Under the pieces are notes generated by a model, which searched no databases, was not told the origin of the DNA, and was given only the letters and a program-made list of their open reading frames with translations. Of a stretch of 64,000 nt of DNA, positions 8,106 through 17,034 are shown piece by piece. The position numbers were made by a program, and so were the translations under genes. Origin of the DNA: Streptomyces sp. NBC_01788 (GTDB lineage Bacteria; Actinomycetota; Actinomycetes; Streptomycetales; Streptomycetaceae); NCBI RefSeq assembly GCF_035917575.1, contig NZ_CP109090.1, positions 5,642,001-5,706,000 of the forward strand, given 5' to 3'. The first letter of the stretch is position 1. Every line of letters starts with the position of its first letter.

Positions 8106-9353
8106 ATGGAGCAGTACGAGCCCGACCGCCTCACCCCGGCCCAGTTGGCCGCCGTGCGGCGCAGCTTCCGCAACGGCAGGGCCGCTTTCAGCCGCCGTTC
8201 GCTGCTGCGCGCCTCAGCGGGCGGCGCGCTCACGGTCGGGGGACTCGGGGCGCTGAGCGCCTGCGGGATCCCCCCGGCCGGCCAGGCACAGGGCGGCACC
8301 TCCGCCGAGGATCACTCGGCCAAGGAGAAGGTCGTGAACTTCTCCAACTGGCCCGTGTACATCGACGTGGACAAGAGCGGCAAGCAGCACCCCACGCTCG
8401 ACGAGTTCACCCGGCAGACCGGCATCAAGGTCAAGTACACCGAGGACGTCAACGACAACAACGAGTTCTTCGGGAAGGTCAAGCCGCAGCTCGCCGCCGG
8501 CCAGGACACCGGCCGCGACCTCATCGTCGTCACCGACTGGCTGGCCGCGCGGCTGATCCGCCTGGGCTGGGTGCAGAAGCTGGACTCGGCGAACCTGCCG
8601 CACGCCTTCGCCAACCTGTCCGAGCAGTACCGCAGTCCGGACTGGGACCCGGGGCGCGCCTACTCCTACGCGTGGCAGGGTGTGTCGACCGTCGTCGCCT
8701 ACAACAAGAAGGCGCTCGACGGCATCGAGGTCAAGTCGGTCTCCGACCTGCTGGACAACCCCAAGCTCAAGGGCCGGGTCTCGTTCCTGTCCGAGATGCG
8801 GGACACCATGGGCATGACCCTGCTCGACATGGGCAAGGACCCGGCCAAGTTCACCGACGACGACTTCGACGCGGCGATCGCCCGCCTCCAGAAGGCCGTC
8901 GACAAGGGGCAGATCCGGCGCTTCACCGGCAACGACTACACCTCCGACCTGACCAAGGGCGACATCGCCGCCTGCGTCGCCTGGGGCGGGGACATCGTCC
9001 AGCTCCAGGAGGACAGCGCCGACGTCGACTACGTCATCCCGGACGCCGGCTGGCTCACGTCCACCGACAACCTGCTGATCCCGAACAAGGCCCGGCACAA
9101 GGCCAACGCCGAGCGGCTGATCGACTTCTACTTCCAGCCGAGGCAGGCCGCTCAGCTCTCCGCCTACGTCGCCTTCATGAGCCCCGTCGACGGGGCGAAG
9201 GAGGAACTGGCCAAGATCGACAAGGCGGCGGCGGAGAACCCGCTGATCATCCCCACCAAGGACATGGTGGCCAAGGCCCACTCCTTCCGCGCCTTGAGCG
9301 ACAAGGAAGAGGCGGCCTACGAAGCGAAGTTCGCGAAGCTCACAGGGGCGTGA
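8106..9353 (+). CDS. Polyamine ABC transporter substrate-binding lipoprotein (PotD-like)
   Basis: A 415-residue PotD-family binding protein. An N-terminal extension leads to a twin-arginine-like SRRSLLR (about 29-35), a hydrophobic stretch and a lipobox LSAC with lipidated Cys53. The mature domain contains ANAERLIDFYF and RRFTGNDYT, shared with the truncated paralogue at window start. It would capture putrescine or spermidine outside the membrane for the permeases encoded immediately downstream. It lies 50 bases after the dehydrogenase stop and only 5 bases before the ATPase start. The family assignment is firm; polyamine preference is inferred from operon context. Confidence 0.92.
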   Translation: MEQYEPDRLTPAQLAAVRRSFRNGRAAFSRRSLLRASAGGALTVGGLGALSACGIPPAGQAQGGTSAEDHSAKEKVVNFSNWPVYIDVDKSGKQHPTLDEFTRQTGIKVKYTEDVNDNNEFFGKVKPQLAAGQDTGRDLIVVTDWLAARLIRLGWVQKLDSANLPHAFANLSEQYRSPDWDPGRAYSYAWQGVSTVVAYNKKALDGIEVKSVSDLLDNPKLKGRVSFLSEMRDTMGMTLLDMGKDPAKFTDDDFDAAIARLQKAVDKGQIRRFTGNDYTSDLTKGDIAACVAWGGDIVQLQEDSADVDYVIPDAGWLTSTDNLLIPNKARHKANAERLIDFYFQPRQAAQLSAYVAFMSPVDGAKEELAKIDKAAAENPLIIPTKDMVAKAHSFRALSDKEEAAYEAKFAKLTGA

Positions 9354-9358
9354 CGAGA

Positions 9359-10513
9359 ATGACGACGAAAGACAACAGCGGCGACGTCCGCCTCTCCCAG
9401 ATCGGCAAGCGCTACGGCGCTTTCACCGCCGTACACCCGCTGGACCTGACCGTGCCGCAGGGGTCCTTCTTCGCCCTGCTCGGTGCCTCCGGCTGCGGCA
9501 AGACCACCACCCTGCGCATGATCGCCGGTCTGGAGGAGCCCACGCAGGGCACCGTGCACCTCGGCGACCAGGACGTGACGCACCTGCCGCCGTACAAACG
9601 CCCGGTGAACACGGTCTTCCAGTCCTACGCCCTCTTCCCGCACCTCGACATCTTCGAGAACGTCGCCTTCGGTCTGCGCCGGCGCGGCATCAAGTCGGTG
9701 AAGAAGCAGGTCGAGGAGATGCTCGACCTGGTGCAGCTGGGCGAGCAGGCACGCAAGAAGCCGCACCAGCTCTCCGGCGGCCAGCAGCAGCGCGTCGCGG
9801 TCGCCCGCGCGCTGATCAACCACCCCAAGGTGCTGCTGCTGGACGAGCCGCTCGGCGCCCTGGACCTGAAGCTGCGCCGGCAGATGCAGCTGGAGCTCAA
9901 GCGCATCCAGACCGAGGTCGGCATCACCTTCATCCACGTCACGCACGACCAGGAGGAGGCCATGACCATGGCCGACACGGTCGCCGTGATGAACGGCGGA
10001 CGGGTGGAGCAGCTCGGCGCGCCCACCGACCTCTACGAGAACCCGCAGACCACGTTCGTCGCGAACTTCCTCGGCACCTCCAACCTGATCGAGGCCGAGG
10101 TCGACTCCAGCAGCGGCGGCGACGTCGTCCTGAAGGCGGGCGGCGGCAAGCTGGCCCTGCCCCAGGCACGATGTTCCGCCCCGGCGGCGACCGGCGGCAA
10201 GGTGCTCGTGGGTGTCCGCCCGGAGAAGATCTCGCTGACCCACGCCGACGACGCGGGCGAGATATCCGACGGCCGCAACCGCATCACCGGCCGGATCTCC
10301 GAGTCGAGCTTCATCGGCGTCTCCACGCAGTACGTGATCGACAGCCCCGTCTGCCCCGGTTTCGAGGTCTACGCCCAGAACATCGACCGCGACGCCCGCC
10401 TGGTGCCCGGCGCCGAGGTCGTCCTGCACTGGAACCCGGCCCACACGTTCGGCCTGGACGCGGCTCAGGACATCGACGCCGGCGTCGAGAGTGTCGAGGA
10501 GGACGCAGCCTGA
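9359..10513 (+). CDS. Polyamine ABC transporter ATP-binding protein (PotA-like)
   Basis: A 384-residue ABC ATPase. Walker [10 protein letters not shown] is at about 42-50; the signature LSGGQQQR, Walker B LLLLDEP and switch VTHDQEEA follow. The C-terminal third is the TOBE domain typical of PotA and other importers of the CUT1/polyamine type. It powers the two permeases encoded next. ATG 9359 follows the binding-protein stop by 5 bases; the stop codon overlaps the next start (TGATG). All ATPase motifs are intact. Confidence 0.93.
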   Translation: MTTKDNSGDVRLSQIGKRYGAFTAVHPLDLTVPQGSFFALLGASGCGKTTTLRMIAGLEEPTQGTVHLGDQDVTHLPPYKRPVNTVFQSYALFPHLDIFENVAFGLRRRGIKSVKKQVEEMLDLVQLGEQARKKPHQLSGGQQQRVAVARALINHPKVLLLDEPLGALDLKLRRQMQLELKRIQTEVGITFIHVTHDQEEAMTMADTVAVMNGGRVEQLGAPTDLYENPQTTFVANFLGTSNLIEAEVDSSSGGDVVLKAGGGKLALPQARCSAPAATGGKVLVGVRPEKISLTHADDAGEISDGRNRITGRISESSFIGVSTQYVIDSPVCPGFEVYAQNIDRDARLVPGAEVVLHWNPAHTFGLDAAQDIDAGVESVEEDAA

Positions 10514-11436
10514 TGGCCGCCGTCACCGAGGCGCCCTCGCCGCCCGCCGCCCAGCAGACGAGACCGCCGCGCAGGCGGGGCCGCCTCACGCCGTACTGGC
10601 TGCTGCTGCCCGGCATCCTGTGGCTGGTCGTCTTCTTCGCGCTGCCGATGATCTACCAGGCGTCCACCTCCGTGCAGACCGGCTCCCTGGAGCACGGCTA
10701 CGAGGTCACCTGGCACTTCGCGACCTACTGGGACGCGCTGTCCCAGTACTGGCCGCAGTTCGTCCGCTCGGTCCTGTACGCGGCCTCCGCGACGATCCTG
10801 TGCCTGTTGCTCGGCTACCCGCTGGCGTATCTCATCGCCTTCCGCGCGGGCCGCTGGCGCAACCTGATCATGATCCTGGTGATCGCGCCGTTCTTCACCA
10901 GCTTCCTGATCCGGACCCTGGCCTGGAAGACGATCCTCGCCGACGGCGGCCCGGTCGTGGGCGCCCTCAACGCGCTGCACGTCCTGGACGTCACCAACTG
11001 GCTCGGCTGGACCGCCGGCGACCGGGTGCTCGCCACCCCGATGGCGGTGGTGTGCGGTCTGACGTACAACTTCCTGCCGTTCATGATCCTGCCGCTCTAC
11101 ACCTCGCTGGAGCGCATCGACGGGCGGCTGCACGAGGCGGCGGGCGACCTGTACGCCCGGCCGTTCACCACCTTCCGCAAGGTCACCTTCCCGCTGTCGA
11201 TGCCGGGCGTGGTCTCCGGCACGCTGCTGACCTTCATCCCGGCGGCCGGCGACTACGTCAACGCGGACCTGCTCGGCTCCACCGACACCCGCATGGTCGG
11301 CAACGTCATCCAGACGCAGTTCCTGAGGATCCTGGACTATCCGACGGCGGCGGCCCTGTCCTTCATCCTCATGGCCGCGATCCTCGCCATGATCACCATT
11401 TACATCCGCAAGTCCGGCACGGAGGATCTGGTTTAA
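10513..11436 (+). CDS. Polyamine ABC transporter permease (PotB-like)
   Basis: A 307-residue integral membrane permease with about six helices. After a Pro/Arg-rich cytoplasmic start, the first helix is at about 34-52. The EAA-type loop that contacts the ATPase reads EAAGDLYARPFTTFRKVTFP. The start overlaps the ATPase stop by one base, indicating translational coupling. It pairs with the next gene as the heterodimeric channel of the polyamine importer. Confidence 0.92.
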   Translation: MAAVTEAPSPPAAQQTRPPRRRGRLTPYWLLLPGILWLVVFFALPMIYQASTSVQTGSLEHGYEVTWHFATYWDALSQYWPQFVRSVLYAASATILCLLLGYPLAYLIAFRAGRWRNLIMILVIAPFFTSFLIRTLAWKTILADGGPVVGALNALHVLDVTNWLGWTAGDRVLATPMAVVCGLTYNFLPFMILPLYTSLERIDGRLHEAAGDLYARPFTTFRKVTFPLSMPGVVSGTLLTFIPAAGDYVNADLLGSTDTRMVGNVIQTQFLRILDYPTAAALSFILMAAILAMITIYIRKSGTEDLV

Positions 11437-12237
11437 ATGGCCTTCGTCAACTGGCTCAAGCGCCACCTCGTCGTCCTCGCCGGACTGCTGACGCTCGGAT
11501 ACCTGCTCCTGCCGAACGTCATCGTCACGGTCTTCTCCTTCAACAAGCCGAAGGGCCGCTTCAACTACCAGTGGCAGGCGTTCTCCATGGACGCCTGGAA
11601 GGACCCGTGCGGTGTCGCCGACATGTGCGGATCACTGTCGATCAGCCTCCAGATCGCCGTCTGGGCCACGATCGGCGCCACCGCCCTCGGCACGATGATC
11701 GCCTTCGCGCTGGTCCGCTACCGCTTCCGCGCGCGGGGCACCGTGAGCTCGCTGATCTTCCTGCCGATGGCGATGCCCGAGGTGGTCATGGCGGCCTCGC
11801 TGCTCACCCTGTTCCTCAACATGGGTGCGCAGCTCGGCTTCTGGACCATCCTGATCTCGCACATCATGTTCTGTCTCAGCTTCGTCGTCGTCGCCGTCAA
11901 GGCGCGCGTGATGTCGATGGACCCGAGGCTGGAGCAGGCCGCGCAGGACCTGTACGCCGGACCGGTGCAGACCTTCCTCCGGGTCACCCTGCCGATCGCG
12001 GCCCCCGGTATCGCCGCGGGCGCGATGCTCGCCTTCGCCTTGTCGTTCGACGACTTCATCATCACGAACTTCAACGCGGGCTCGACCGTGACCTTCCCGA
12101 TGTTCGTCTGGGGTTCGGCACAGCGCGGCACACCTGTCCAGATCAACGTCATCGGTACGGCCATGTTCGTCATCGCCGTGCTGCTGGTCCTGGTCTCCAT
12201 GGCCATCGGCAACCGCCGGGCCAGGCAGAAGGCCTGA
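11437..12237 (+). CDS. Polyamine ABC transporter permease (PotC-like)
   Basis: A 266-residue permease with six predicted helices. Its EAA loop reads QAAQDLYAGPVQTFLRVTLP, and the family segment AFALSFDDFIITNF follows, typical of PotC. ATG follows the PotB-like stop directly with no gap. Together with the PotB-like protein it forms the membrane pore of the importer. Confident family call. Confidence 0.93.
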   Translation: MAFVNWLKRHLVVLAGLLTLGYLLLPNVIVTVFSFNKPKGRFNYQWQAFSMDAWKDPCGVADMCGSLSISLQIAVWATIGATALGTMIAFALVRYRFRARGTVSSLIFLPMAMPEVVMAASLLTLFLNMGAQLGFWTILISHIMFCLSFVVVAVKARVMSMDPRLEQAAQDLYAGPVQTFLRVTLPIAAPGIAAGAMLAFALSFDDFIITNFNAGSTVTFPMFVWGSAQRGTPVQINVIGTAMFVIAVLLVLVSMAIGNRRARQKA

Positions 12238-12286
12238 CACCCGCCCCACCGCACCAACGAAATTGACTCTGTAGGGAGTTGAAATC

Positions 12287-13714
12287 ATGGCCCGTAGCGC
12301 CATGAGCCGTGAAAACGACTGGACCACATCCCTCTCCGAGGCCCAGCCGGTCCCGTACTGGCTGGACGACCCCGGCAGGCCCCGCCCGGAGCCGGCGCTG
12401 ACCGGTGCCGAGACCTGCGACCTGCTGGTGGTCGGGGGTGGTTACAGCGGACTGTGGACCGCGCTGATCGCCAAGGAGCGCGACCCCGACACGGACGTGG
12501 TGCTGGTGGAGGGCCGCGAGGTGGGCTGGGCCGCCTCCGGCCGCAACGGCGGCTTCTGCGCCGCCTCCCTCACGCACGGACTGGCCAACGGACTGGCCCG
12601 CTGGCCGGAGGAGATCCACAAGCTGGAGGAGCTGGGCGCCCGCAACCTCGACGCCATCGAGGAGACGGTCGCCCGCCACTCCATCGACTGCGAGTTCGAG
12701 CGCACCGGCGAACTCGACGTCGCCACCGAGCCGTACCAGGCCAGGGAACTGAAGGACTGGTACGCCCAGATGCGGGAGCAGGGCCTGGCCGAGGGCCATG
12801 AGTTCCTCGACCGTGACGCGGTGCGCGAGCAGGTCGCCTCGCCGACTTTCGAGGCCGGCCTGTGGGACCGCCGGGGCGTCGCCATGCTTCACCCGGCCAA
12901 GCTCGCCTGGGGCCTCAAGCAGGCGTGCGTGCGCCTCGGCGTGCGCGTCTACGAGCGCACCCCCGCCCTGACGCTGAGGCCGTACGGCGCCGGGATGTCC
13001 GTACGCACGCCCTACGGCCGGATCAGGGCCCGCCGCGTCGCGCTCGGCACCAACGTCTTCCCCAGCCTGGTCAAGCGGGTGCGCTCGTACACCGTCCCGG
13101 TCTACGACTACGCCCTGATGACCGAGCCGCTCAGCGCCGAGCGGATGGCGTCGATCGGCTGGAAGAACCGCCAGGGACTCGGGGACGAGGCGAACCAGTT
13201 CCACTATTTCCGGCTGTCGGCCGACAACCGCATCCTGTGGGGCGGCTACGACGCGATCTACCCGTACGGCGGCCGGGTGCGCGCGGAGTACGACGACCGT
13301 CCCGAGACCTACGCCAAGCTGGCCGGCCACTTCTTCACCTGCTTCCCGCAGCTCGAGGGCGTCCGCTTCACCCACGCCTGGGGCGGGGCGATCGATACCT
13401 GCTCGCGCTTCTCGGCGTTCTTCGGCACCGCCCACCAGGGGAAGGTCGCCTACGCGGCCGGCTACACGGGCCTCGGCGTGGGCGCGACCCGCTTCGGCGC
13501 CGAGGTGATGCTCGACCTGCTGGCGGGTGAGCGGACCGAGCGCACCGAGCTGGAGATGGTCCGCAAGAAGCCGCTGCCGTTCCCGCCCGAGCCGTTCGCC
13601 TGGACCGGCATCGCGCTCACCAAGTGGTCCCTGGCCCGCGCCGACGAGCACGGGGGCCGGCGCAACCTGTGGCTGCGGACGATGGACCGCCTCGGGCTGG
13701 GCTTCGACAGCTGA
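12287..13714 (+). CDS. FAD-dependent amine oxidoreductase, PuuB-like (gamma-glutamylputrescine oxidase family)
   Basis: A 475-residue DAO-superfamily flavoprotein. The dinucleotide-binding loop VVGGGYSGLWTA is at about 48-59, the second FAD segment SGRNGGFC follows, and a C-terminal GYTGLGVGATR closes the FAD site. Placed after the importer, it probably oxidises imported putrescine or its gamma-glutamyl derivative, producing the aldehyde that the first gene of the operon consumes. No signal peptide. A GGGAG site precedes ATG 12287 at good spacing. No gamma-glutamylputrescine synthetase gene is in the window, so free putrescine versus glutamylated substrate cannot be decided. Confidence 0.85.
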   Translation: MARSAMSRENDWTTSLSEAQPVPYWLDDPGRPRPEPALTGAETCDLLVVGGGYSGLWTALIAKERDPDTDVVLVEGREVGWAASGRNGGFCAASLTHGLANGLARWPEEIHKLEELGARNLDAIEETVARHSIDCEFERTGELDVATEPYQARELKDWYAQMREQGLAEGHEFLDRDAVREQVASPTFEAGLWDRRGVAMLHPAKLAWGLKQACVRLGVRVYERTPALTLRPYGAGMSVRTPYGRIRARRVALGTNVFPSLVKRVRSYTVPVYDYALMTEPLSAERMASIGWKNRQGLGDEANQFHYFRLSADNRILWGGYDAIYPYGGRVRAEYDDRPETYAKLAGHFFTCFPQLEGVRFTHAWGGAIDTCSRFSAFFGTAHQGKVAYAAGYTGLGVGATRFGAEVMLDLLAGERTERTELEMVRKKPLPFPPEPFAWTGIALTKWSLARADEHGGRRNLWLRTMDRLGLGFDS

Positions 13715-13774
13715 GACCCGAGGCCTGAGACCTGAGACCTGAGGCTCGGACCCCGAGCCCGAGGCCTGAGAGGA

Positions 13775-13824
13775 GACCTCCCTTTCCCCCACGACGCGCC
13801 ACGCGTCCACGGGAGAGGGAGGTC
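13775..13824 (+). terminator. Hairpin element, copy 1 (end of polyamine operon)
   Basis: GACCTCCCT at the 5' side pairs with AGGGAGGTC at the 3' side, enclosing an imperfect GC-rich stem. It lies 60 bases after the oxidoreductase stop and is followed by TTCTCATG. A diverged copy stands at 15842-15897. A smaller hairpin (GGCTCGG/CCGAGCC, 13743-13759) and short CTGAGAC repeats lie between the stop and this element. Confidence 0.6.
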
Positions 13825-13851
13825 TTCTCATGCCCGCCGACGCCACAGGTC

Positions 13852-13880
13852 TTGACAACCGAATTGGTCTGGACCAAATT
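13852..13880 (+). promoter_or_regulatory. Chitinase promoter with DasR-responsive element
   Basis: TTGACA (13852-13857) is a good -35 box; 17 bases on, CAAATT (13875-13880) is a weak -10. Between and over them lies AATTGGTCTGGACCAAATT (13862-13880), a near-palindrome that matches the DasR site (dre) consensus around TGGTCTAGACCA. DasR is the GntR-type repressor released by aminosugar phosphates, so chitin breakdown products would induce the gene. Overlap of operator and promoter fits simple repression. Confidence 0.75.
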
Positions 13881-13925
13881 GGGCGCGCTCCACCCTCCCC
13901 AATCCCCCCATGTCCGGAGGCAGTT

Positions 13926-15785
13926 GTGGATCGCGACATACTGAGACCGGCCGGTCCAGCCGGACCGGCCAAGCGCCGAGTGCTCGCCGCGCTGACGGCC
14001 ACCCTCCTCGCCCTGCCCGGCGTCACCGCGCTCACGACGACCGCGCGAGCGGCCGACGCGGACGTCCTGCGCAACGGCGGCTTCGAGGCCGGCCTCGACG
14101 GCTGGACCTGTTCAGGATCCTCCGGGACCACGGTGAAGTCACCTGTCCGCAGCGGCAGTTCGGCGCTCCAGGCGACCCCGGCCGGCAGCGACAACGCCCA
14201 GTGCGCACAGACGGTGTCGGTCCAGCCGAACTCCCAGTACACGCTGACCGGTTACGTCCGCGGCTCCTACGTCTACCTGGGCGCGAGCGGCACCGGCACC
14301 ACCGACGTCTCCACCTGGACCCAGTCCGCCCCCGACTGGCAGCAGCTCACCACCGCCTTCCGCACCGGCGCGCAGACCACCAAGGTCACGGTCTACACCC
14401 ACGGCTGGTACGGCACGGGCGCCTACTACGCCGACGACCTCTCGCTCACCGGACCGGGCGGGAGCACCGGCCAGCAGCCGCCCGCCGCGCCGTCCGGCCT
14501 GAAGACGGGCACTGTCACCTCGACCAGCGTGGCCCTGTCCTGGTCCCCGGTCGCCGACGCCACCGGCTACGCGGTCTACCGCGACGGCACGAAGGCCCAG
14601 ACGGTCACCGGCACGTCCGCCACGATCACCGGCCTGACGCCCTCGACCTCGTACGGCTTCCAGGTCGCGGCGGTGAACTCGGCGGGCGAGTCCGCGAAGT
14701 CGGCGACGGTGACGGCGAAGACGGCCGCGGACGCGGGCGGCCCGGGCGGCGGCACGGACGGCCTCCCGGCGCACGCCCTGGTCGGCTATCTGCACGCGAG
14801 CTTCGCCAACGGCTCCGGCTACACCCGCATGGCCGACGTGCCCAACAGCTGGGACGTCATCGACCTGGCCTTCGGCGAGCCGACGTCGGTCACCTCGGGC
14901 GACATCCGCTTCAACCGCTGCCCGGTCACCGAGTGCCCGAACGTCGAGAGCGACGCCGAGTTCAAGGCGGCCATCAAGGCCAAGCAGGCGGCAGGCAAGA
15001 AGGTCCTGATCTCCATCGGCGGCCAGAACGGCCAGGTGCAGCTGACCACGACGGCGGCCAGGGACACGTTCGTCTCGTCCGTCTCGAAGATCATCGACAC
15101 CTACGGCCTCGACGGTCTCGACATCGACTTCGAGGGCCACTCCCTGTCCCTCAACGCGAACGACACGGACTTCAGGAACCCGACCACCCCCGTGGTCGTC
15201 AACCTGATCTCGGCCCTGAAGACCCTGAAGGCGAAGTACGGCGCCAAGTTCGTCCTGACCATGGCCCCGGAGACCTTCTTCGTGCAGATGGGCCACCAGT
15301 ACTACGGCACGGGCAAGTGGGGCGGCCAGGACCCGAGGTGCGGCGCCTACCTCCCGGTGATCCACGCCCTGCGCGACGCCCTGACCCTGCTCCACGTCCA
15401 GGACTACAACTCGGGACCCATCATGGGTCTGGACGGCCAGTACCACTCCATGGGCGGCGCGGACTTCCACATCGCCATGACCGACATGCTGCTGACCGGC
15501 TTCCCGGTGGCCGGTGACGCGTCGAACGTCTTCCCGCCGCTGCGCCCCGACCAGGTCGCCATCGGCATGCCGGCGTCCGTCAACGCGGGCAACGGCTACG
15601 TCGCCCCGTCCGAGGTCACCAAGGCCCTGGACTGCCTGACCAGGAAGACGAACTGCGGCTCGTACACCACCCATGGGACCTGGCCGGCCCTGCGCGGCCT
15701 GATGACGTGGTCGGTCAACTGGGACCGGTTCGGGAACTGGCAGTTCCAGAACACCTTCGACGCCTACTTCGGCCGCGGCCGCTGA
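13926..15785 (+). CDS. chiB: Secreted family 18 chitinase
   Basis: A 619-residue exported endochitinase. A signal peptide ends near ARA-AD (about 42); a carbohydrate-binding beta-sandwich (about 45-180), a fibronectin type III domain (about 190-275) and a GH18 catalytic barrel (about 285-619) follow. The catalytic motif is DGLDIDFE, with the acid Glu at 403. GTG 13926 was chosen because GGAGG lies just upstream and the promoter is at 13852-13880; an in-frame ATG at 13830 precedes that promoter and cannot be used by its transcript. The symbol rests on remembered synteny with S. coelicolor chiB (SCO5673) and is less certain than the function. Confidence 0.9.
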   Translation: MDRDILRPAGPAGPAKRRVLAALTATLLALPGVTALTTTARAADADVLRNGGFEAGLDGWTCSGSSGTTVKSPVRSGSSALQATPAGSDNAQCAQTVSVQPNSQYTLTGYVRGSYVYLGASGTGTTDVSTWTQSAPDWQQLTTAFRTGAQTTKVTVYTHGWYGTGAYYADDLSLTGPGGSTGQQPPAAPSGLKTGTVTSTSVALSWSPVADATGYAVYRDGTKAQTVTGTSATITGLTPSTSYGFQVAAVNSAGESAKSATVTAKTAADAGGPGGGTDGLPAHALVGYLHASFANGSGYTRMADVPNSWDVIDLAFGEPTSVTSGDIRFNRCPVTECPNVESDAEFKAAIKAKQAAGKKVLISIGGQNGQVQLTTTAARDTFVSSVSKIIDTYGLDGLDIDFEGHSLSLNANDTDFRNPTTPVVVNLISALKTLKAKYGAKFVLTMAPETFFVQMGHQYYGTGKWGGQDPRCGAYLPVIHALRDALTLLHVQDYNSGPIMGLDGQYHSMGGADFHIAMTDMLLTGFPVAGDASNVFPPLRPDQVAIGMPASVNAGNGYVAPSEVTKALDCLTRKTNCGSYTTHGTWPALRGLMTWSVNWDRFGNWQFQNTFDAYFGRGR

Positions 15786-15841
15786 CCTGTGAGCCGGTTC
15801 ACTCCATCGAGGGACGGTAACCCGCGTAATGCCTGATGGGC

Positions 15842-15897
15842 GACCTCCCTCTCTCCCTCGTGACGCGGCCCGCGTCCACGAGAAAGAGAGGGAGGTC
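15842..15897 (+). terminator. Long hairpin element, copy 2, overlapping the next ribosome site
   Basis: About 26 bp of stem (GACCTCCCTCTCT pairs with AGAGAGGGAGGTC, then CTCGTG with CACGAG, then CGCG with CGCG) with a three-base loop. It ends 5 bases before ATG 15903. The 3' arm contains GGGAGG, the only Shine-Dalgarno for that ATG. The element can therefore end chitinase transcripts and also mask translation of the next gene. Confidence 0.65.
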
Positions 15898-15902
15898 TTC
15901 TC

Positions 15903-16358
15903 ATGACTGGGGGGAAAACGGAGGTCGCCTGGCTGGCATCGGTCGCGCCGGACCCGGAGGCCTGCCGCTGGGAGTGGGAACGCAACCCGCGGGGGGTCGC
16001 CCTGCTGCCCGCGGGCAAGGCCTGGGACGTCCTGATCCTGCCCGGGGCGCTCGGCTACCCGACACTGGACGTCCTGACCCGCTTCCTCGACCGGCCGGGG
16101 CCGGTGCTGGCCGACTTCGGGGACGAGCGCCTGGGCTTCTTCGTGCCGCCCGGCACCGCGGCCCGCTGGCTCGGCACCGGTATCCGCAGCGCCGGGCTCG
16201 GCACCTGGATCGTCGTCCCCTACCCGGGACGCGTCACCGGCAGGCTGCGCTGGCTGGTCACACCGGACGGCTCGGGCACCCTCACCGATCCGGCGCTGCT
16301 GGAGCTGGCGATGCACGAGGCGGCCGCGGCCGTGGCCCTCGAGGAGGAAGGCCGCTGA
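15903..16358 (+). CDS. Conserved hypothetical protein, 151 residues
   Basis: No signal peptide or membrane helix. The protein is rich in Trp, Gly and Pro and contains GKAWDVLILPGALGYPTLDV and a C-terminal ALLELAMHEAAAAVALEEE helix. It resembles a small Streptomyces family of unknown role; a distant link to the N-terminal part of bifunctional primase/polymerase-like proteins is possible but unproven. Its Shine-Dalgarno GGGAGG is buried in the hairpin at 15842-15897. The 3' end overlaps the convergent PAP2 gene by 77 bases. Function not recognised. Confidence 0.7.
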   Translation: MTGGKTEVAWLASVAPDPEACRWEWERNPRGVALLPAGKAWDVLILPGALGYPTLDVLTRFLDRPGPVLADFGDERLGFFVPPGTAARWLGTGIRSAGLGTWIVVPYPGRVTGRLRWLVTPDGSGTLTDPALLELAMHEAAAAVALEEEGR

Positions 16359-17034
16359 TCAGCAGCCACAGCGCGGAGAGCAGCACGACCGCCAGGCACC
16401 AACTCGCCACGACATCCAGTGGCCAGTGGTAGCCCCGCCGCACGAGCCCGAAGGAGGCGCCGGACACGAGCGCGGCGAACAGCGCGACAACGGTCCGGCG
16501 GGCGGCGGCCGTGCGCAGCCAGGTCAGAAGCACGAGCGCCGCGGCACCGTAGGCGACGGCGGCGGTGGCCGCGTGCCCCGACGGGAAGTAGCCGGTACCC
16601 GGCGGCATGACCGCGGTGCCGGGGCGGGCCGTCCAGGCCTTCAACGGCACGACGAGCGCCGGGAGAAGGGCCATCGGCACGGCCGCCGCGAGGGGCACCA
16701 GCCACCAGCGCCCCGCGCCGGCGGCGCGGCCCCGCCAGGCGCTGTACCCGCCCACGGCCACGAGAACCGGCACGGCGACCTGCGCGTTGCCGAGATCGGC
16801 GAGCAGTGCGGAAACCCGGTCCGGATGGAGCAGAACACGACTGACCGCCCGGTCCGTGCGCAGGAGCGGGCCGTGGGCGACGACCTGCCAGGTGATCAGC
16901 GCGAAGACCGCGGCCGAGAACCCGACGAGGACGACGAGAACGAAGAGGACCCGCCCTGGCTGCTCCGGTCCGGAGCGCCGTGCGTCCCGCCGGGCGGGCG
17001 CACGCTCGAGGTCCTGGTTCCGCGAAGTCGACAC
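16282..17034 (-). CDS. PAP2-family membrane phosphatase
   Basis: A 250-residue protein with five or six helices. The three phosphatase motifs are intact: K132 with RP at 137-138, PSGH at 151-154, and the R199/R200-H203-D207 cluster. Such enzymes dephosphorylate lipid phosphates (phosphatidate, undecaprenyl diphosphate) at the outer face of the membrane. GTG 17034 (MSTSRNQ) is chosen because the frame upstream has no family similarity; no strong ribosome site is visible, so the start is uncertain. It overlaps the neighbouring gene tail to tail by 77 bases. Confidence 0.85.
   Translation of the reverse strand: MSTSRNQDLERAPARRDARRSGPEQPGRVLFVLVVLVGFSAAVFALITWQVVAHGPLLRTDRAVSRVLLHPDRVSALLADLGNAQVAVPVLVAVGGYSAWRGRAAGAGRWWLVPLAAAVPMALLPALVVPLKAWTARPGTAVMPPGTGYFPSGHAATAAVAYGAAALVLLTWLRTAAARRTVVALFAALVSGASFGLVRRGYHWPLDVVASWCLAVVLLSALWLLISGLPPRGPRPRPPRASPAPAAPDR

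Noticed and set aside
13830..13925. ATG 13830 with GGAGG as the chitinase start
   Set aside because: It lies before the TTGACA/dre promoter, and the added residues do not form a signal peptide; GTG 13926 has its own ribosome site.
12170..14242. A 690-codon minus-strand frame over the oxidoreductase
   Set aside because: A shadow of the plus-strand gene, with low-complexity Arg/Ala/Gly translation.
16282..16358. A mis-called end for one of the two genes overlapping by 77 bases
   Set aside because: Both frames keep plausible family-length C-termini; the overlap is tail to tail and tolerated, so both were kept.
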